Position numbers and translations under genes: made by a program
In this document: positions 45,777 through 57,250 of the stretch, one piece after another
Layout of the letters: each line of letters starts with the position of its first letter
Position numbering within the stretch: the first letter of the stretch is position 1
Assembly: GCF_002113125.1 (NCBI RefSeq)
Contig: NZ_NEJP01000009.1
Span: 186,001-250,000, forward strand
From: Pseudomonas sp. B20(2017)
GTDB lineage: Bacteria; Pseudomonadota; Gammaproteobacteria; Pseudomonadales; Pseudomonadaceae
Reading direction: 5' to 3'
DNA length: 64,000 bases
The notes under the pieces: generated by a model
What the model was told of the DNA's origin: nothing
Database searches by the model: none
What the model saw: the letters and a program-made list of their open reading frames with translations, nothing else

Positions 45777-46664
45777 GTGGAAAAGTTTAAAGGCGCCATG
45801 CTGGTTGGCGCTCTGCGGCTGTTTGCCCTGCTGCCGTGGCGGGCCGTGCAGGCCGTGGGTTCGGCCATCGGCTGGATCATGTGGAAAACCCCCAACCGTT
45901 CCCGCGACGTGGTGCGGATCAACCTGGCCAAATGTTTTCCACAGATGGACCCGGCCGAACGTGAGCGTCTGGTTGGCCAGACCCTGAAAGACATCGGCAA
46001 GTCCCTGACCGAAAGCGCCTGCGCCTGGATCTGGCCGGCCCAGCGTTCCATCGACCTGGTACGCGAAGTCGAAGGGCTCGAAGTGCTGAAGGAAGCGCTG
46101 GCCTCGGGCAAGGGCGTGGTCGGTATCACCAGCCACCTGGGCAACTGGGAAGTGCTCAACCACTTCTATTGCAGCCAGTGCAAACCGATCATTTTCTACC
46201 GGCCGCCGAAGCTCAAGGCTGTGGATGAATTGCTGCGCAAACAACGCGTGCAACTGGGCAACAAGGTCGCCGCGTCGACCAAGGAAGGCATCCTCAGTGT
46301 CATCAAGGAAGTGCGCAAGGGTGGTCAGGTGGGGATTCCTGCGGATCCGGAGCCGGCCGAATCCGCCGGGATCTTCGTGCCGTTTTTCGCCACCCAGGCC
46401 CTGACCAGCAAGTTCGTACCGAACATGCTCGCCGGGGGCAAAGCTGTTGGGGTGTTCCTGCATGCCCTGCGTCTGCCGGACGGTTCCGGCTACAAGGTGA
46501 TCCTCGAAGCGGCGCCGGAAGCCATGTACAGCACCGACACCGAAACCTCCTGCGCGGCGATGAGTCAGGTGGTCGAGCGTTACGTGGCGGCTTATCCGAG
46601 CCAGTACATGTGGAGCATGAAGCGCTTCAAGAAGCGTCCGCCAGGCGAGGCGCGCTGGTACTGA
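45777..46664 (+). CDS. lpxL: Lipid A biosynthesis lauroyl acyltransferase (LpxL/HtrB type)
   Basis: This 295-residue inner-membrane acyltransferase shows the catalytic TSHLGNWE (HX4E) near residue 120, RPPKLKAVDELLRK and IPADPEPAESAGIFVPFF. It adds a secondary acyl chain to lipid A. The homologue at this place in P. aeruginosa (PA0011) is HtrB1. The start is GTG at 45777 with CAGGAG 7 nt upstream. A TAGAAT -10-like element overlaps the tag stop. It converges on a small TPR gene across a DnaA-box inverted repeat. Confidence 0.92.
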   Translation: MEKFKGAMLVGALRLFALLPWRAVQAVGSAIGWIMWKTPNRSRDVVRINLAKCFPQMDPAERERLVGQTLKDIGKSLTESACAWIWPAQRSIDLVREVEGLEVLKEALASGKGVVGITSHLGNWEVLNHFYCSQCKPIIFYRPPKLKAVDELLRKQRVQLGNKVAASTKEGILSVIKEVRKGGQVGIPADPEPAESAGIFVPFFATQALTSKFVPNMLAGGKAVGVFLHALRLPDGSGYKVILEAAPEAMYSTDTETSCAAMSQVVERYVAAYPSQYMWSMKRFKKRPPGEARWY

Positions 46665-46679
46665 TCGGCGAGAGGCGTT

Positions 46680-46712
46680 TGTGGATAACCTGACCCAAAC
46701 GGGTTATCCACA
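46680..46712. repeat. Perfect inverted pair of DnaA boxes between convergent genes
   Basis: TGTGGATAACC (46680-46690) and GGTTATCCACA (46702-46712) are exact reverse complements, 11 bp each, with an 11-nt centre. Each arm contains the 9-bp DnaA box. In RNA it would form a hairpin, but no T tract follows. It lies between the lpxL stop and the TPR-gene stop. It may bind DnaA, act as a weak terminator, or both (inference). Confidence 0.6.
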
Positions 46713-46716
46713 GCCG

Positions 46717-47031
46717 TCACGGCTTCTGCCGATCAAGCTTTTTCAGAAACACCGTCATTTCCTTCTCGGCCTGCTTGTCGCCATGGGCCCGCGCCGCCTC
46801 CATCCCCTGCTCCCATGCTTGCCGCGCGGCCGGCAGATCACCCAGCGCCAGTTGCGCCTTGCCCAATAGTTTCCACGCCGCCGAATATTTGGGATCGAAG
46901 CCGACGCAACGCTGCAAATGCTCGGCCGCCTTCGCGTTCTCCCCCAGATCCAGATAACCCTTGCCGAGGCCAAAGCGCAGCAGCGAGTTATCCACACCCT
47001 TGGCGAGCATTTTTTCCAGGGATTCGATCAT
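46717..47031 (-). CDS. Small tetratricopeptide-repeat protein
   Basis: This 104-residue protein has no signal peptide and about two TPR units: LLRFGLGKGYLDLGENAKAA with EHLQRCVGFDP, and SAAWKLLGKAQLALGDLPAA with RQAWEQGMEAA. The residue pattern (W/L-G-Y/L-A-P) is typical of TPR scaffolds. It follows the start side of trkA on the same strand by 21 bp but in the downstream direction from an unrelated unit. Partner and role are unknown. Four exact DnaA boxes lie within 440 bp around it. Confidence 0.8.
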   Translation of the reverse strand: MIESLEKMLAKGVDNSLLRFGLGKGYLDLGENAKAAEHLQRCVGFDPKYSAAWKLLGKAQLALGDLPAARQAWEQGMEAARAHGDKQAEKEMTVFLKKLDRQKP

Positions 47032-47051
47032 CGGTCTCGCCTCTTGGTCGG

Positions 47052-48428
47052 TCAGAAGAAACTCAGGCCCACGTGGAACAGCTTCTCCACATCGCGAATA
47101 TGCTTTTTATCCACAAGGAACAGAATCACATGGTCGCCTGCGGCAATCACCGTGTCGTCGTGGGCGATGATCACTTCTTCATCGCGGATGATCGCGCCGA
47201 TGGTGGTTCCCGGCGGCAGCGCGATGTTTTCGATAGCCTTGCCGATGACCTTGCTCGACTTCGAATCGCCATGGGCCACCGCCTCGATGGCTTCCGCCGC
47301 CCCCCGGCGCAACGAGTGCACGCTGACGATATCGCCGCGGCGCACGTGGGCCAGCAAGGTGCCGATGGTCGCCAGTTGCGGGCTGATGGCGATGTCGATG
47401 TCGCCGCCCTGGATCAGGTCGACGTAGGCCGGGTTGTTGATGATCGTCATCACCTTCTTCGCGCCCAGACGCTTGGCCAGCAGCGACGACATGATGTTGG
47501 CTTCGTCATCGTTGGTCAGGGCGAGGAAGATGTCCGCGTCGGCGATGTTCTCTTCCAGCAGCAGGTCGCGATCCGACGCGCTGCCCTGCAGCACCACGGT
47601 GCTGTCGAGGGTGTCGGAGAGATAGCGGCAGCGCGCCGGGTTCATCTCGATGATCTTTACCTGGTAGCGGCTTTCGATAGCCTCGGCCAAGCGTTCGCCG
47701 ATCTGCCCGCCGCCGGCGATGACGATGCGTTTGTAGGTTTCGTCGAGACGACGCATTTCGCTCATCACGGCGCGAATGTTCTCACGGGCAGCGATGAAGA
47801 AGACTTCGTCGTCGGCCTCGATCACTGTGTTGCCCTGAGGAAGAATCGGACGGTCGCGGCGGAAGATCGCCGCCACCCGCGTTTCCACATTCGGCATGTG
47901 TTCGCGCAACTGGCGCAGTTGCTGCCCCACCAGCGGCCCGCCGTAATAGGCGCGCACTGCGACGAGTTGCGCCTGGCCTTCGGCGAAATCGATCACCTGC
48001 AAGGCGCCGGGATGCTGGATCAGACGCTTGATGTAGTTGGTGACGACCTGCTCGGGACTGATCAGCACGTCGACCGGAATCGCCTCGTTCTGGAACAGTT
48101 GCTCCTCGCGGGTCAGGTACGACGCTTCGCGCACCCGGGCAATCTTGGTCGGGGTGTGAAACAGGGTGTGGGCGACCTGACAGGCGACCATGTTGGTTTC
48201 GTCGCTGTTGGTCACCGCGACCAGCATGTCGGCGTCGTCGGCACCGGCCTGACGCAGAATGTTCGGCAACGAGCCACGGCCCTGCACGGTGCGAATGTCG
48301 AGGCGATCGCCAAGATCGCGCAGACGGTCGCCGTCAGTGTCGACCACCGTGATGTCGTTGGCCTCGCTGGCCAGATGTTCAGCCAGCGAACCGCCGACCT
48401 GTCCCGCACCGAGGATGATGATTTTCAT
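47052..48428 (-). CDS. trkA: Trk system potassium uptake protein TrkA
   Basis: The 458-residue cytoplasmic regulator of TrkH/TrkG channels has two RCK units. The first NAD-binding fold begins [19 protein letters not shown], the second [16 protein letters not shown] near residue 236, and each is followed by an RCK-C domain. It lies 22 bp after rsmB on the same strand, as in other Pseudomonas. Confidence 0.96.
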   Translation of the reverse strand: MKIIILGAGQVGGSLAEHLASEANDITVVDTDGDRLRDLGDRLDIRTVQGRGSLPNILRQAGADDADMLVAVTNSDETNMVACQVAHTLFHTPTKIARVREASYLTREEQLFQNEAIPVDVLISPEQVVTNYIKRLIQHPGALQVIDFAEGQAQLVAVRAYYGGPLVGQQLRQLREHMPNVETRVAAIFRRDRPILPQGNTVIEADDEVFFIAARENIRAVMSEMRRLDETYKRIVIAGGGQIGERLAEAIESRYQVKIIEMNPARCRYLSDTLDSTVVLQGSASDRDLLLEENIADADIFLALTNDDEANIMSSLLAKRLGAKKVMTIINNPAYVDLIQGGDIDIAISPQLATIGTLLAHVRRGDIVSVHSLRRGAAEAIEAVAHGDSKSSKVIGKAIENIALPPGTTIGAIIRDEEVIIAHDDTVIAAGDHVILFLVDKKHIRDVEKLFHVGLSFF

Positions 48429-48450
48429 CCAGTCACTCCATTGAAACCGT

Positions 48451-49761
48451 TTAGCCGCGCGCGGCAGCGATCTTGATCAGCTTGGCGTAGTAGAACCCGT
48501 CATGCCCGCCCTGCCGGGCCAGCAATTGGCGACCATGGGGCTGCTTGATGCCCGCTGCGGTGGCCAGATCCAGCTCCCGGGCACCCGGCGTACGCTCAAG
48601 GAACGCGGCGATCACTTCGGTGTTCTCGGTCGGCAAGGTCGAGCAGGTGGCGTAGAGCAGGATGCCGCCCACTTCGAGGGTTTTCCACATGGCGTCGAGC
48701 AGTTCGCCTTGCAGTTGCGCGAGGGCGGCGATGTCGTCGGCCTGACGGGTCAGCTTGATGTCCGGATGGCGGCGGATCACGCCGGTGGCCGAGCACGGCG
48801 CGTCGAGCAGGATGCGCTGGAACGGTTTGCCATCCCACCACGCTGCCGTGTCGCGACCGTCGGCAGCGATCAGTTCGGCGTTCAGACCGAGGCGTTCGAG
48901 GTTTTCCTTCACCCGCACCAGACGCTTGGCTTCCAGATCCACCGCCACCACGCCGGCCAGTGCCGGTTCGGCTTCGAGGATGTGGCACGTCTTGCCGCCC
49001 GGCGCACAGCAGGCGTCCAGCACTCGCTGGCCTGGCGCGAGGTCGAGCAGGTCGGCGGCCAGTTGCGCGGCTTCGTCCTGCACGCTGATCCAGCCTTCGG
49101 CGAAGCCCGGCAGGCTGCGCACGTCGGCAGCAGCGTCGAGGACGATACCGTCGCGGCTGAAAGTGCACGGCTGCGCGGCGATCCCGGCTTCAGTCAGCAG
49201 ACCCAGGTACGCGTCACGGCTGTGATGACGGCGGTTGACCCGCAGGATCATCGGCGGGTGCGCGTTGTTGGCTTCGCAGATCGCTTCCCATTGCTCAGGC
49301 CAGAAGGCCTTCAGGGATTTTTGCAGCCAGCGCGGGTGAGCAGTGCGCACCACCGGATCGCGCTCCAGTTCGGCGAAGATCGCCTCGTGTTCGCGCTGGG
49401 CATTGCGCAGTACGGCGTTGAGCAGACCTTTCGCCCAAGGCTTTTTCAGCTTGTCGGCGCAACCGACGGTTTCCCCAATGGCGGCGTGCGGCGGGACGCG
49501 GGTGTAGAGCAGTTGATAGAGACCGACCAGCAGCAATGCCTCGACATCGGCGTCCGCCGCCTTGAACGGTTTCTGCAAAAGTTTTTCCGCCAGCGCCGAC
49601 AAACGTGGCTGCCAGCGGGCGGTGCCGAATGCCAGGTCCTGGGTGAAACCGCGATCGCGTTCCTCGACCTTGTCCAGTTGCGTCGGCAGGGAGCTGTTGA
49701 GCGAAGCCTTGCCACTGAGGACAGCGGCGAGTGCCTTGGCGGCGGCCAGACGCGGGTTCAT
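48451..49761 (-). CDS. rsmB: 16S rRNA (cytosine-967-C5) methyltransferase
   Basis: This 436-residue protein has an N-terminal NusB-like RNA-binding domain ([20 protein letters not shown]) and a Nop2/Sun methyltransferase domain. That domain has [16 protein letters not shown] near residue 250, the general Cys in [17 protein letters not shown] near 320, and the catalytic Cys in [14 protein letters not shown] near 380. It makes m5C967. It overlaps fmt by 4 bp. Confidence 0.96.
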   Translation of the reverse strand: MNPRLAAAKALAAVLSGKASLNSSLPTQLDKVEERDRGFTQDLAFGTARWQPRLSALAEKLLQKPFKAADADVEALLLVGLYQLLYTRVPPHAAIGETVGCADKLKKPWAKGLLNAVLRNAQREHEAIFAELERDPVVRTAHPRWLQKSLKAFWPEQWEAICEANNAHPPMILRVNRRHHSRDAYLGLLTEAGIAAQPCTFSRDGIVLDAAADVRSLPGFAEGWISVQDEAAQLAADLLDLAPGQRVLDACCAPGGKTCHILEAEPALAGVVAVDLEAKRLVRVKENLERLGLNAELIAADGRDTAAWWDGKPFQRILLDAPCSATGVIRRHPDIKLTRQADDIAALAQLQGELLDAMWKTLEVGGILLYATCSTLPTENTEVIAAFLERTPGARELDLATAAGIKQPHGRQLLARQGGHDGFYYAKLIKIAAARG

Positions 49762-50717
49762 TGTGCGTCCACCACTGCGCCCAGCACGGTGCCGGTGGCG
49801 AATTTCTCACGACGGCTGTTGAACAGATCGCTGAAGTTCAGCGCCTTGCCGCCGGGCAATTGCAGACGGGTCAGGCACAGCGCCTGCTCGCCACAGGCGA
49901 CGAGCAAACCGTCCTTGCTGGCGCCGAGGATGGTGCCCGGTGCGCCTTTGCCTTCGGCCAGTGTCGCCGCCAGCACTTTCAGCGCTTCGCCGTTGAGCGT
50001 GCTGTGGGTGATCGGCCATGGATTGAAGGCACGGACCAGACGTTCCAGCTCGATGGCCGGGCGGCTCCAGTCGATGCGTGCTTCGTCCTTGTTCAGTTTG
50101 TGCGCGTAGGTGGCGAGGTCGTCGTTCTGCACTTCGCCTTCCAGGGTGCCGGCGGCCAGACCGGCAATTGCTTGCACCACGGCGGGCGGGCCCATTTCGG
50201 CAAGACGGTCATGGAGGCTGCCACCGGTGTCTTCGGCGCTGATCGGGGTCACGACTTTAAGCAGCATCGGCCCGGTATCGAGGCCCGCTTCCATGCGCAT
50301 CACGGTCACGCCGCTTTCGGCGTCGCCCGCTTCCACGGCGCGCTGGATCGGCGCCGCACCGCGCCAGCGCGGCAGCAGCGAGGCGTGACTGTTGATGCAG
50401 CCCAGGCGCGGAATATCCAGCACCGCTTGCGGCAGGATCAGGCCGTAGGCGACCACCACCATCAAGTCAGGCTTCAGCGCAGCGAGCTCGGCCTGAGCGT
50501 CAGCATTGCGCAGGGTCGGCGGCTGCAACACCTGGATATTGTTTTCCAACGCTAACTGTTTGACCGGGCTCGGCATCAGTTTTTGCCCGCGACCGGCCGG
50601 GCGATCCGGTTGGGTGTAGACCGCAACGATCTCGTAAGGGCTGTCCAGCAGGGCCTTGAGGTGTTCGGCGGCGAATTCCGGGGTGCCGGCAAAAACGATG
50701 CGCAGTGGCTCAGTCAT
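49758..50717 (-). CDS. fmt: Methionyl-tRNA formyltransferase
   Basis: This 319-residue enzyme formylates initiator Met-tRNA. It has [19 protein letters not shown] at the N-terminus, and the catalytic region contains N and H in [20 protein letters not shown] near residue 108-127 with D in ETGVTVM.. GLDTGPM. An OB-fold C-terminal domain follows. A terminator-like hairpin ends only 14 bp upstream of its ATG. Confidence 0.96.
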   Translation of the reverse strand: MTEPLRIVFAGTPEFAAEHLKALLDSPYEIVAVYTQPDRPAGRGQKLMPSPVKQLALENNIQVLQPPTLRNADAQAELAALKPDLMVVVAYGLILPQAVLDIPRLGCINSHASLLPRWRGAAPIQRAVEAGDAESGVTVMRMEAGLDTGPMLLKVVTPISAEDTGGSLHDRLAEMGPPAVVQAIAGLAAGTLEGEVQNDDLATYAHKLNKDEARIDWSRPAIELERLVRAFNPWPITHSTLNGEALKVLAATLAEGKGAPGTILGASKDGLLVACGEQALCLTRLQLPGGKALNFSDLFNSRREKFATGTVLGAVVDAQ

Positions 50718-50730
50718 GGGGGAGTCTCAT

Positions 50731-50762
50731 AAAAAGAAAAAGGCTTGCCGCAGCAAGCCTTT
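50731..50762 (-). terminator. Terminator-like hairpin between def and fmt
   Basis: On the - strand AAAGGCTTGC and GCAAGCCTTT (10-bp stem, 4-nt loop) are followed by TTCTTTTT, a good intrinsic terminator. It lies 12 bp past the def stop and 14 bp before the fmt ATG, leaving almost no room for a separate fmt promoter. Partial read-through is likely. Confidence 0.82.
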
Positions 50763-50773
50763 GGAGAGGGGCA

Positions 50774-51280
50774 TCAAGCGTTCTGGCGGTGCTGCTTTTC
50801 CAGTTTCTTCTTGATCCGGTCGCGTTTGAGCGTGGACAGGTAATCGACGAACAACTTGCCGTTGAGGTGGTCGCATTCGTGCTGGATGCACACGGCGAGC
50901 AGGCCTTCGGCGATCAGTTCGTAAGGCTTGCCGTCACGGTCCAGAGCCTTGATCTTGACCTTCTGCGGGCGGTCGACGTTTTCGTAGAAACCCGGCACCG
51001 AGAGGCAGCCTTCCTGGTATTGCTCCATTTCGTCGGTCAGCGATTCGAACTCGGGATTGATGAACACCCGGGGTTCGGTGCGGTCTTCGGAAAGGTCCAT
51101 CACGACGATACGTTTGTGCACGTTGACCTGGGTCGCGGCAAGGCCGATGCCCGGCGCTTCATACATTGTTTCAAACATGTCATCGACCAGCTGACGCACT
51201 TCGTCGTCCACTACAGCCACAGGCTTGGCGATAGTGCGCAGACGCGGGTCCGGAAATTCGAGGATGTTCAAAATGGCCAT
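50774..51280 (-). CDS. def: Peptide deformylase
   Basis: This 168-residue iron enzyme has the three family motifs: GIGLAATQ near residue 44, EGCLSVPG near 90 (metal Cys), and QHECDHLNG near 132 (two metal His and the catalytic Glu). It removes the formyl group from new proteins, paired functionally with Fmt. It is divergent from the LysM gene. Confidence 0.97.
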   Translation of the reverse strand: MAILNILEFPDPRLRTIAKPVAVVDDEVRQLVDDMFETMYEAPGIGLAATQVNVHKRIVVMDLSEDRTEPRVFINPEFESLTDEMEQYQEGCLSVPGFYENVDRPQKVKIKALDRDGKPYELIAEGLLAVCIQHECDHLNGKLFVDYLSTLKRDRIKKKLEKQHRQNA

Positions 51281-51449
51281 AAGCTTGATTGCTGCACGTG
51301 TGAGGTAAAGTCGGGCGATGGCCTGGCGGGTCCGAAGATGCAGGCTACCGTTGTGAAACGTAGCTCCTTGCTTTTAAGCATAGAGCAGGGAGCGAGCCAC
51401 GGGGGCTCTGGCGTTTCACGCGAACGCACATAATAAAGGGATTCACCGC

Positions 51450-52475
51450 ATGAGGAAATCACTACTCGCCCTGCTGTTTCTGGCCTCGGCCGGAGCCGCG
51501 CACGGGCAAGTGCAACTCAAGGAAGGTTTTCCACAGCAATACACGGTGGTTTCGGGGGATACGCTCTGGGACATCTCCGGTAAATATTTGCGCGAACCCT
51601 GGCAGTGGCCACAGCTGTGGCGGGCCAATCCGCAGATCGAAAACCCCAACCTGATCTATCCGGGCGACACGCTGACGCTCAGTTACGTCAACGGCCAGCC
51701 GCGCCTGACCGTCAATCGCGGCGAGTCACGCGGCACCATCAAGCTGTCGCCGCGCATCCGCACCAGTCCGGTGGCCGATGCGATTCCGAGCATTCCGCTC
51801 AAATCGATCAACAGCTTTCTGCTGAGCAACCGCATCGTCGACAAGGTCGAGGACTTCGACAAGGCGCCTTACATTGTCGCTGGCGATGCCGAACGGGTGC
51901 TCAGCGGCACCGGTGACCGGATCTTCGCCCGGGGCCATTTCGACCCGAACCAGCCGGTCTACGGGATCTTCCGTCAGGGCAAGGTCTACACCGATCCCCA
52001 GACCAAGGAGTTTCTGGGGATCAACGCCGACGACATCGGCGGTGGTGAAATCGTCGCCACCGAAGGCGACGTCGCCACCCTCGCCCTGCAACGCACGACC
52101 CAGGAAGTGCGCCTCGGCGACCGCTTGTTCAGCGGCGAAGAGCGTTCGATCAACTCGACGTTCATGCCCAGCGCCCCCACCACCGACATCAACGGCCTGA
52201 TCATCGATGTGCCCCGAGGCGTCACACAGATTGGCGCGATGGACGTAGTGACCCTGAACAAGGGCAAACGCGACGGCCTGGCCGAGGGCAACGTGCTGGT
52301 GGTGATGAAAACCGGGGAAACCGTGCGTGACCGGATCACCGGCCAACCGCTGAAAATCCCCGATGAACGCGCCGGATTGCTGATGGTGTTCCGCACCTAC
52401 GACAAACTCAGTTACGGCCTCGTGCTGAACGCATCGCGCTCGCTGGCGGTGCTGGACAAGGTGCGAAATCCTTAG
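51450..52475 (+). CDS. tsaP: LysM-domain peptidoglycan-binding protein (TsaP-like)
   Basis: This 341-residue exported protein has a signal peptide (KSLLALLFLASAGAAHG, cleavage near residue 19-20). One LysM domain occupies about 30-78 (YTVVSGDTLWDISGKYL, then NLIYPGDTLTL), followed by a C-terminal domain of about 250 residues. It is syntenic with PA0020, the type IV pilus secretin-associated protein TsaP that anchors the PilQ ring to peptidoglycan. The name rests on synteny and architecture. It is divergent from def. Confidence 0.82.
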   Translation: MRKSLLALLFLASAGAAHGQVQLKEGFPQQYTVVSGDTLWDISGKYLREPWQWPQLWRANPQIENPNLIYPGDTLTLSYVNGQPRLTVNRGESRGTIKLSPRIRTSPVADAIPSIPLKSINSFLLSNRIVDKVEDFDKAPYIVAGDAERVLSGTGDRIFARGHFDPNQPVYGIFRQGKVYTDPQTKEFLGINADDIGGGEIVATEGDVATLALQRTTQEVRLGDRLFSGEERSINSTFMPSAPTTDINGLIIDVPRGVTQIGAMDVVTLNKGKRDGLAEGNVLVVMKTGETVRDRITGQPLKIPDERAGLLMVFRTYDKLSYGLVLNASRSLAVLDKVRNP

Positions 52476-52554
52476 CTGGCTTCACAAGTTACCAACAGAG
52501 TTATCCACAGCTTGTTCCGAAAGGTTCGGGCCTTATAACGATCAAGGATGATCC

Positions 52555-53655
52555 ATGATGATGCCTGTCTCTGCGTCGGTTTCCCCGGCGGAACTGGAAG
52601 CGCGCCTGCGCCTGCACCGCTTGCCGGAAGTTGGTCCTAAGCGTTTCACCAAACTGCTCGAAGCCTTCGGCTCTGCCTCGAAGGCGATCAGCGCACCGGC
52701 CAGCGCGTGGCGCTCGCTGGGTTTGCCGGCGGCTTGCGCCGAGGCCCGACGCTGCCCTGAAGTCCGCGACGGCGCCAGCCACGCATTGCGCTGGCTAGAG
52801 CGTCCGGATCAACATTTGCTGATGTGGGATCACCCGGATTACCCGGCCTTGCTGGCGCAGATTCCCGACCCACCGCCCTTGCTGTTCGTCGCTGGCGATC
52901 CGCAGATTCTGGAAAAACCGCAACTGGCAATGGTCGGCAGTCGCCGCGCTTCCCGCCCGGGCATGGACACTGCCGCTGCGTTTTCCCGCAGTCTCGCGGG
53001 AGCCGGATTCGTCATAACCAGTGGCCTGGCGCTGGGCATCGATGCGGCGGCGCATCAAGCTGCTCTCGACGTCGGCGGGCAAACGGTCGGCGTGCTCGGT
53101 ACCGGTCTGGAAAACTTTTATCCACAGCGCAACCGGCGGCTGGCGGACGCGATGATTGCATCCGGCAGTGCAGTGCTTTCGGAATTCCCTCTGAACACCG
53201 GGCCGACGGCGAGCAACTTCCCAAGGCGCAACCGCATCATCAGCGGCTTGTCCCTCGGCGTGCTTGTGGTCGAGGCCAGTGTTGCCAGCGGCTCGTTGAT
53301 CACTGCGCGGCTGGCGGCGGAACAGGGGCGCGAGGTGTACGCCATTCCGGGCTCGATTCACCACCCCGGCGCCCGGGGCTGTCATCAGTTGATCCGTGAC
53401 GGAGCCGTGCTGGTGGAAACCATCGAACATATTCTCGAGGCCCTGCGTGGCTGGCAGCACCTGCCGGTATCCACCGCCGTAGCGAATCCGGATAACCCGT
53501 TGCTGCGTCTGCTGCACGCGGCGCCGCACACCAGCGAGGGGCTGGCCGACAGCAGTGGCTGGGCGCTGCCCAAAGTGCTGGCGGCACTCACCGAACTGGA
53601 GATGGATGGCCGCGCGGTGTGCGAAAACGGCCGCTGGTTTGCGCGCGTGAGCTAG
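52555..53655 (+). CDS. dprA: DNA-processing protein DprA
   Basis: This 366-residue protein loads RecA on incoming single strands during transformation. It has an N-terminal helical SAM-like domain and a Rossmann fold with AMVGSRRASRPGMDTA near residue 123 and GLALGIDAAAHQAAL near 155. RRNRIISGLSLGVLVVEA follows near 222, and a C-terminal winged helix near 315-360. The ATG has AAGGA upstream. The gap before it holds a DnaA box. Confidence 0.95.
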   Translation: MMMPVSASVSPAELEARLRLHRLPEVGPKRFTKLLEAFGSASKAISAPASAWRSLGLPAACAEARRCPEVRDGASHALRWLERPDQHLLMWDHPDYPALLAQIPDPPPLLFVAGDPQILEKPQLAMVGSRRASRPGMDTAAAFSRSLAGAGFVITSGLALGIDAAAHQAALDVGGQTVGVLGTGLENFYPQRNRRLADAMIASGSAVLSEFPLNTGPTASNFPRRNRIISGLSLGVLVVEASVASGSLITARLAAEQGREVYAIPGSIHHPGARGCHQLIRDGAVLVETIEHILEALRGWQHLPVSTAVANPDNPLLRLLHAAPHTSEGLADSSGWALPKVLAALTELEMDGRAVCENGRWFARVS

Positions 53656-53710
53656 GTTTTACATTGAAGATCGGTAAACTGCGCGAAACCTGTTTGCGGA
53701 GAGTTTTTTC

Positions 53711-54268
53711 ATGGTCAACAGTTGGCGTGTGCAACAAGCCGCACGAGAGATTCGCGCCGGGGCGGTGATTGCCTATCCAACCGAAGCCGTCTGGGGGCTG
53801 GGGTGCGATCCTTGGAATGAAGAAGCGGTGGATCGCCTGTTGGCGATCAAGAACCGTTCGGTGGACAAGGGCTTGATCCTGGTCGCCGACAACATTCGTC
53901 AGTTCGATTTTCTGTTCGAGGATTTCCCCCAGGACTGGATCGACCGCATGGCCAGCACCTGGCCGGGCCCGAACACCTGGCTGGTGCCGCATCAGAACCT
54001 GTTGCCGGAGTGGGTGACCGGGGTGCATGACACGGTGGCGCTGCGGGTCAGCGATCATCCGCAGGTGCGGGACTTGTGCTCGCTGGTCGGGCCGTTGATC
54101 TCGACCTCGGCCAACCCGCAAGGCCGGCCGGCGGCGAAGAGTCGCTTGCGGGTCGAACAGTATTTCCGTGGTCAGGTCGATCTGGTGTTGGGCGGAGCCC
54201 TCGGCGGGCGCAAGAACCCGAGTCTGATCCGGGATCTGGCTACCGGCAATGTGGTGCGCCCGGCTTGA
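53711..54268 (+). CDS. tsaC: Threonylcarbamoyl-AMP synthase TsaC
   Basis: This 185-residue YrdC/Sua5-type enzyme makes threonylcarbamoyl-AMP for t6A37 in tRNA. It has [18 protein letters not shown] near residue 18, [15 protein letters not shown] and [11 protein letters not shown] near 128, with positively charged concave-face residues. It lacks the Sua5 extension. It follows dprA by 55 bp, and a REP pair lies downstream. Confidence 0.95.
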   Translation: MVNSWRVQQAAREIRAGAVIAYPTEAVWGLGCDPWNEEAVDRLLAIKNRSVDKGLILVADNIRQFDFLFEDFPQDWIDRMASTWPGPNTWLVPHQNLLPEWVTGVHDTVALRVSDHPQVRDLCSLVGPLISTSANPQGRPAAKSRLRVEQYFRGQVDLVLGGALGGRKNPSLIRDLATGNVVRPA

Positions 54269-54283
54269 AACCGAGGTGCATCC

Positions 54284-54366
54284 ATCGCGAGCAAGCTCGC
54301 TCCCACAGGAGTAATGCATGCCAAATGTGGGGGCGACGGTGCGACGATTCGACCTGCTCGCGATGG
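54284..54366. repeat. Pseudomonas REP doublet (BIME-like)
   Basis: ATCGCGAGCAAGCTCGCTCCCACAGG-type sequence at 54284-54309 contains the 6-bp stem GCGAGC/GCTCGC. A divergent inverted copy at about 54324-54366 carries the second Pseudomonas REP variant and ends CTGCTCGCGATGG. The pair fills the gap between convergent tsaC and qor. Such elements occur in hundreds of copies in fluorescent pseudomonads and can end or stabilise transcripts. Confidence 0.8.
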
Positions 54367-54372
54367 GGCGCG

Positions 54373-56412
<2,040 letters not shown>

Positions 56413-56421
56413 GGACTTCTG

Positions 56422-57243
56422 ATGGATCGTTACGTCGTTTTCGGTAACCCGATCGGCCACAGCAAGTCGCCGATGATTCACAAACTGTTCGCCGAACAGA
56501 CCGGCCAGAGCCTCGACTACAGCACGCTGCTGGCGCCGCTCGAGGACTTTTCCGGCTGCGCCACGGCGTTTTTCCGGGAAGGTCGCGGCGCCAACGTGAC
56601 CGTGCCGTTCAAGGAAGACGCCTATCGCCTGGCCAACAGCCTGACCGCCCGTGCTCAACGCGCGGGTGCGGTGAACACCCTGAGCAAACTGGCCGACGGC
56701 AGCCTGCTCGGCGACAACACCGACGGCGCCGGTCTGGTGCGGGATTTGACGGTCAACGCCGGGTTCAGCCTTACCGGCAAACGCATTCTGCTGCTCGGCG
56801 CCGGTGGCGCGGTGCGCGGTGCGCTGGAGCCGTTGCTGGCAGAAAAACCGACCTCGGTGATCATCGCCAACCGCACAGTGGACAAGGCCGAGCTGCTGGC
56901 CGAACTGTTTTGTGATCTGGGGCCGGTGTCGGCCAGTGGTTACGACTGGTTGCGCGAGCCGGTGGACGTGATCATCAACGCCACCTCCGCCAGCCTCACC
57001 GGCGACGTGCCGCCAATTGCCCCAAGCCTGATCGAGCCCGGCAAAACGCTGTGCTACGACATGATGTACGGCAAGGAACCGACCGCGTTCTGCCGCTGGG
57101 CCAGCGAGCATGGTGCAGGGGTGGTGATGGACGGCTTGGGCATGCTGGCCGAACAGGCTGCCGAGGCGTTCTTCCTGTGGCGCGGTGTGCGTCCCGACAC
57201 GGCGCCGGTTCTGGCGGAATTGCGTCGACAGTTGGCGCTGTAA
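56422..57243 (+). CDS. aroE: Shikimate dehydrogenase (NADP+)
   Basis: This 273-residue enzyme reduces 3-dehydroshikimate. The shikimate-binding [12 protein letters not shown] is near residue 10, [10 protein letters not shown] holds the catalytic Lys near 65, and [11 protein letters not shown] near 100. [13 protein letters not shown] near 124 binds NADP. It ends 7 bp before the convergent SulP gene with no terminator hairpin seen. Confidence 0.97.
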   Translation: MDRYVVFGNPIGHSKSPMIHKLFAEQTGQSLDYSTLLAPLEDFSGCATAFFREGRGANVTVPFKEDAYRLANSLTARAQRAGAVNTLSKLADGSLLGDNTDGAGLVRDLTVNAGFSLTGKRILLLGAGGAVRGALEPLLAEKPTSVIIANRTVDKAELLAELFCDLGPVSASGYDWLREPVDVIINATSASLTGDVPPIAPSLIEPGKTLCYDMMYGKEPTAFCRWASEHGAGVVMDGLGMLAEQAAEAFFLWRGVRPDTAPVLAELRRQLAL

Positions 57244-57250
57244 GGCGCCC

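Noticed and set aside
47065-47080. parS-like sequence ending CCCACGTGGAACA in the trkA 3' end
   Set aside because: The right half is perfect but three left-arm bases differ. Binding is possible but cannot be claimed from one arm.
50717-50762. Independent fmt promoter overlapping the def-fmt hairpin
   Set aside because: TTGCTG-17-TTTATG can be drawn but matches consensus at only about half of the positions, so it was not listed.
51412-51427. TTTCACGCGAA near-palindrome upstream of tsaP
   Set aside because: It resembles parS only loosely and the central CACGTG is not preserved.
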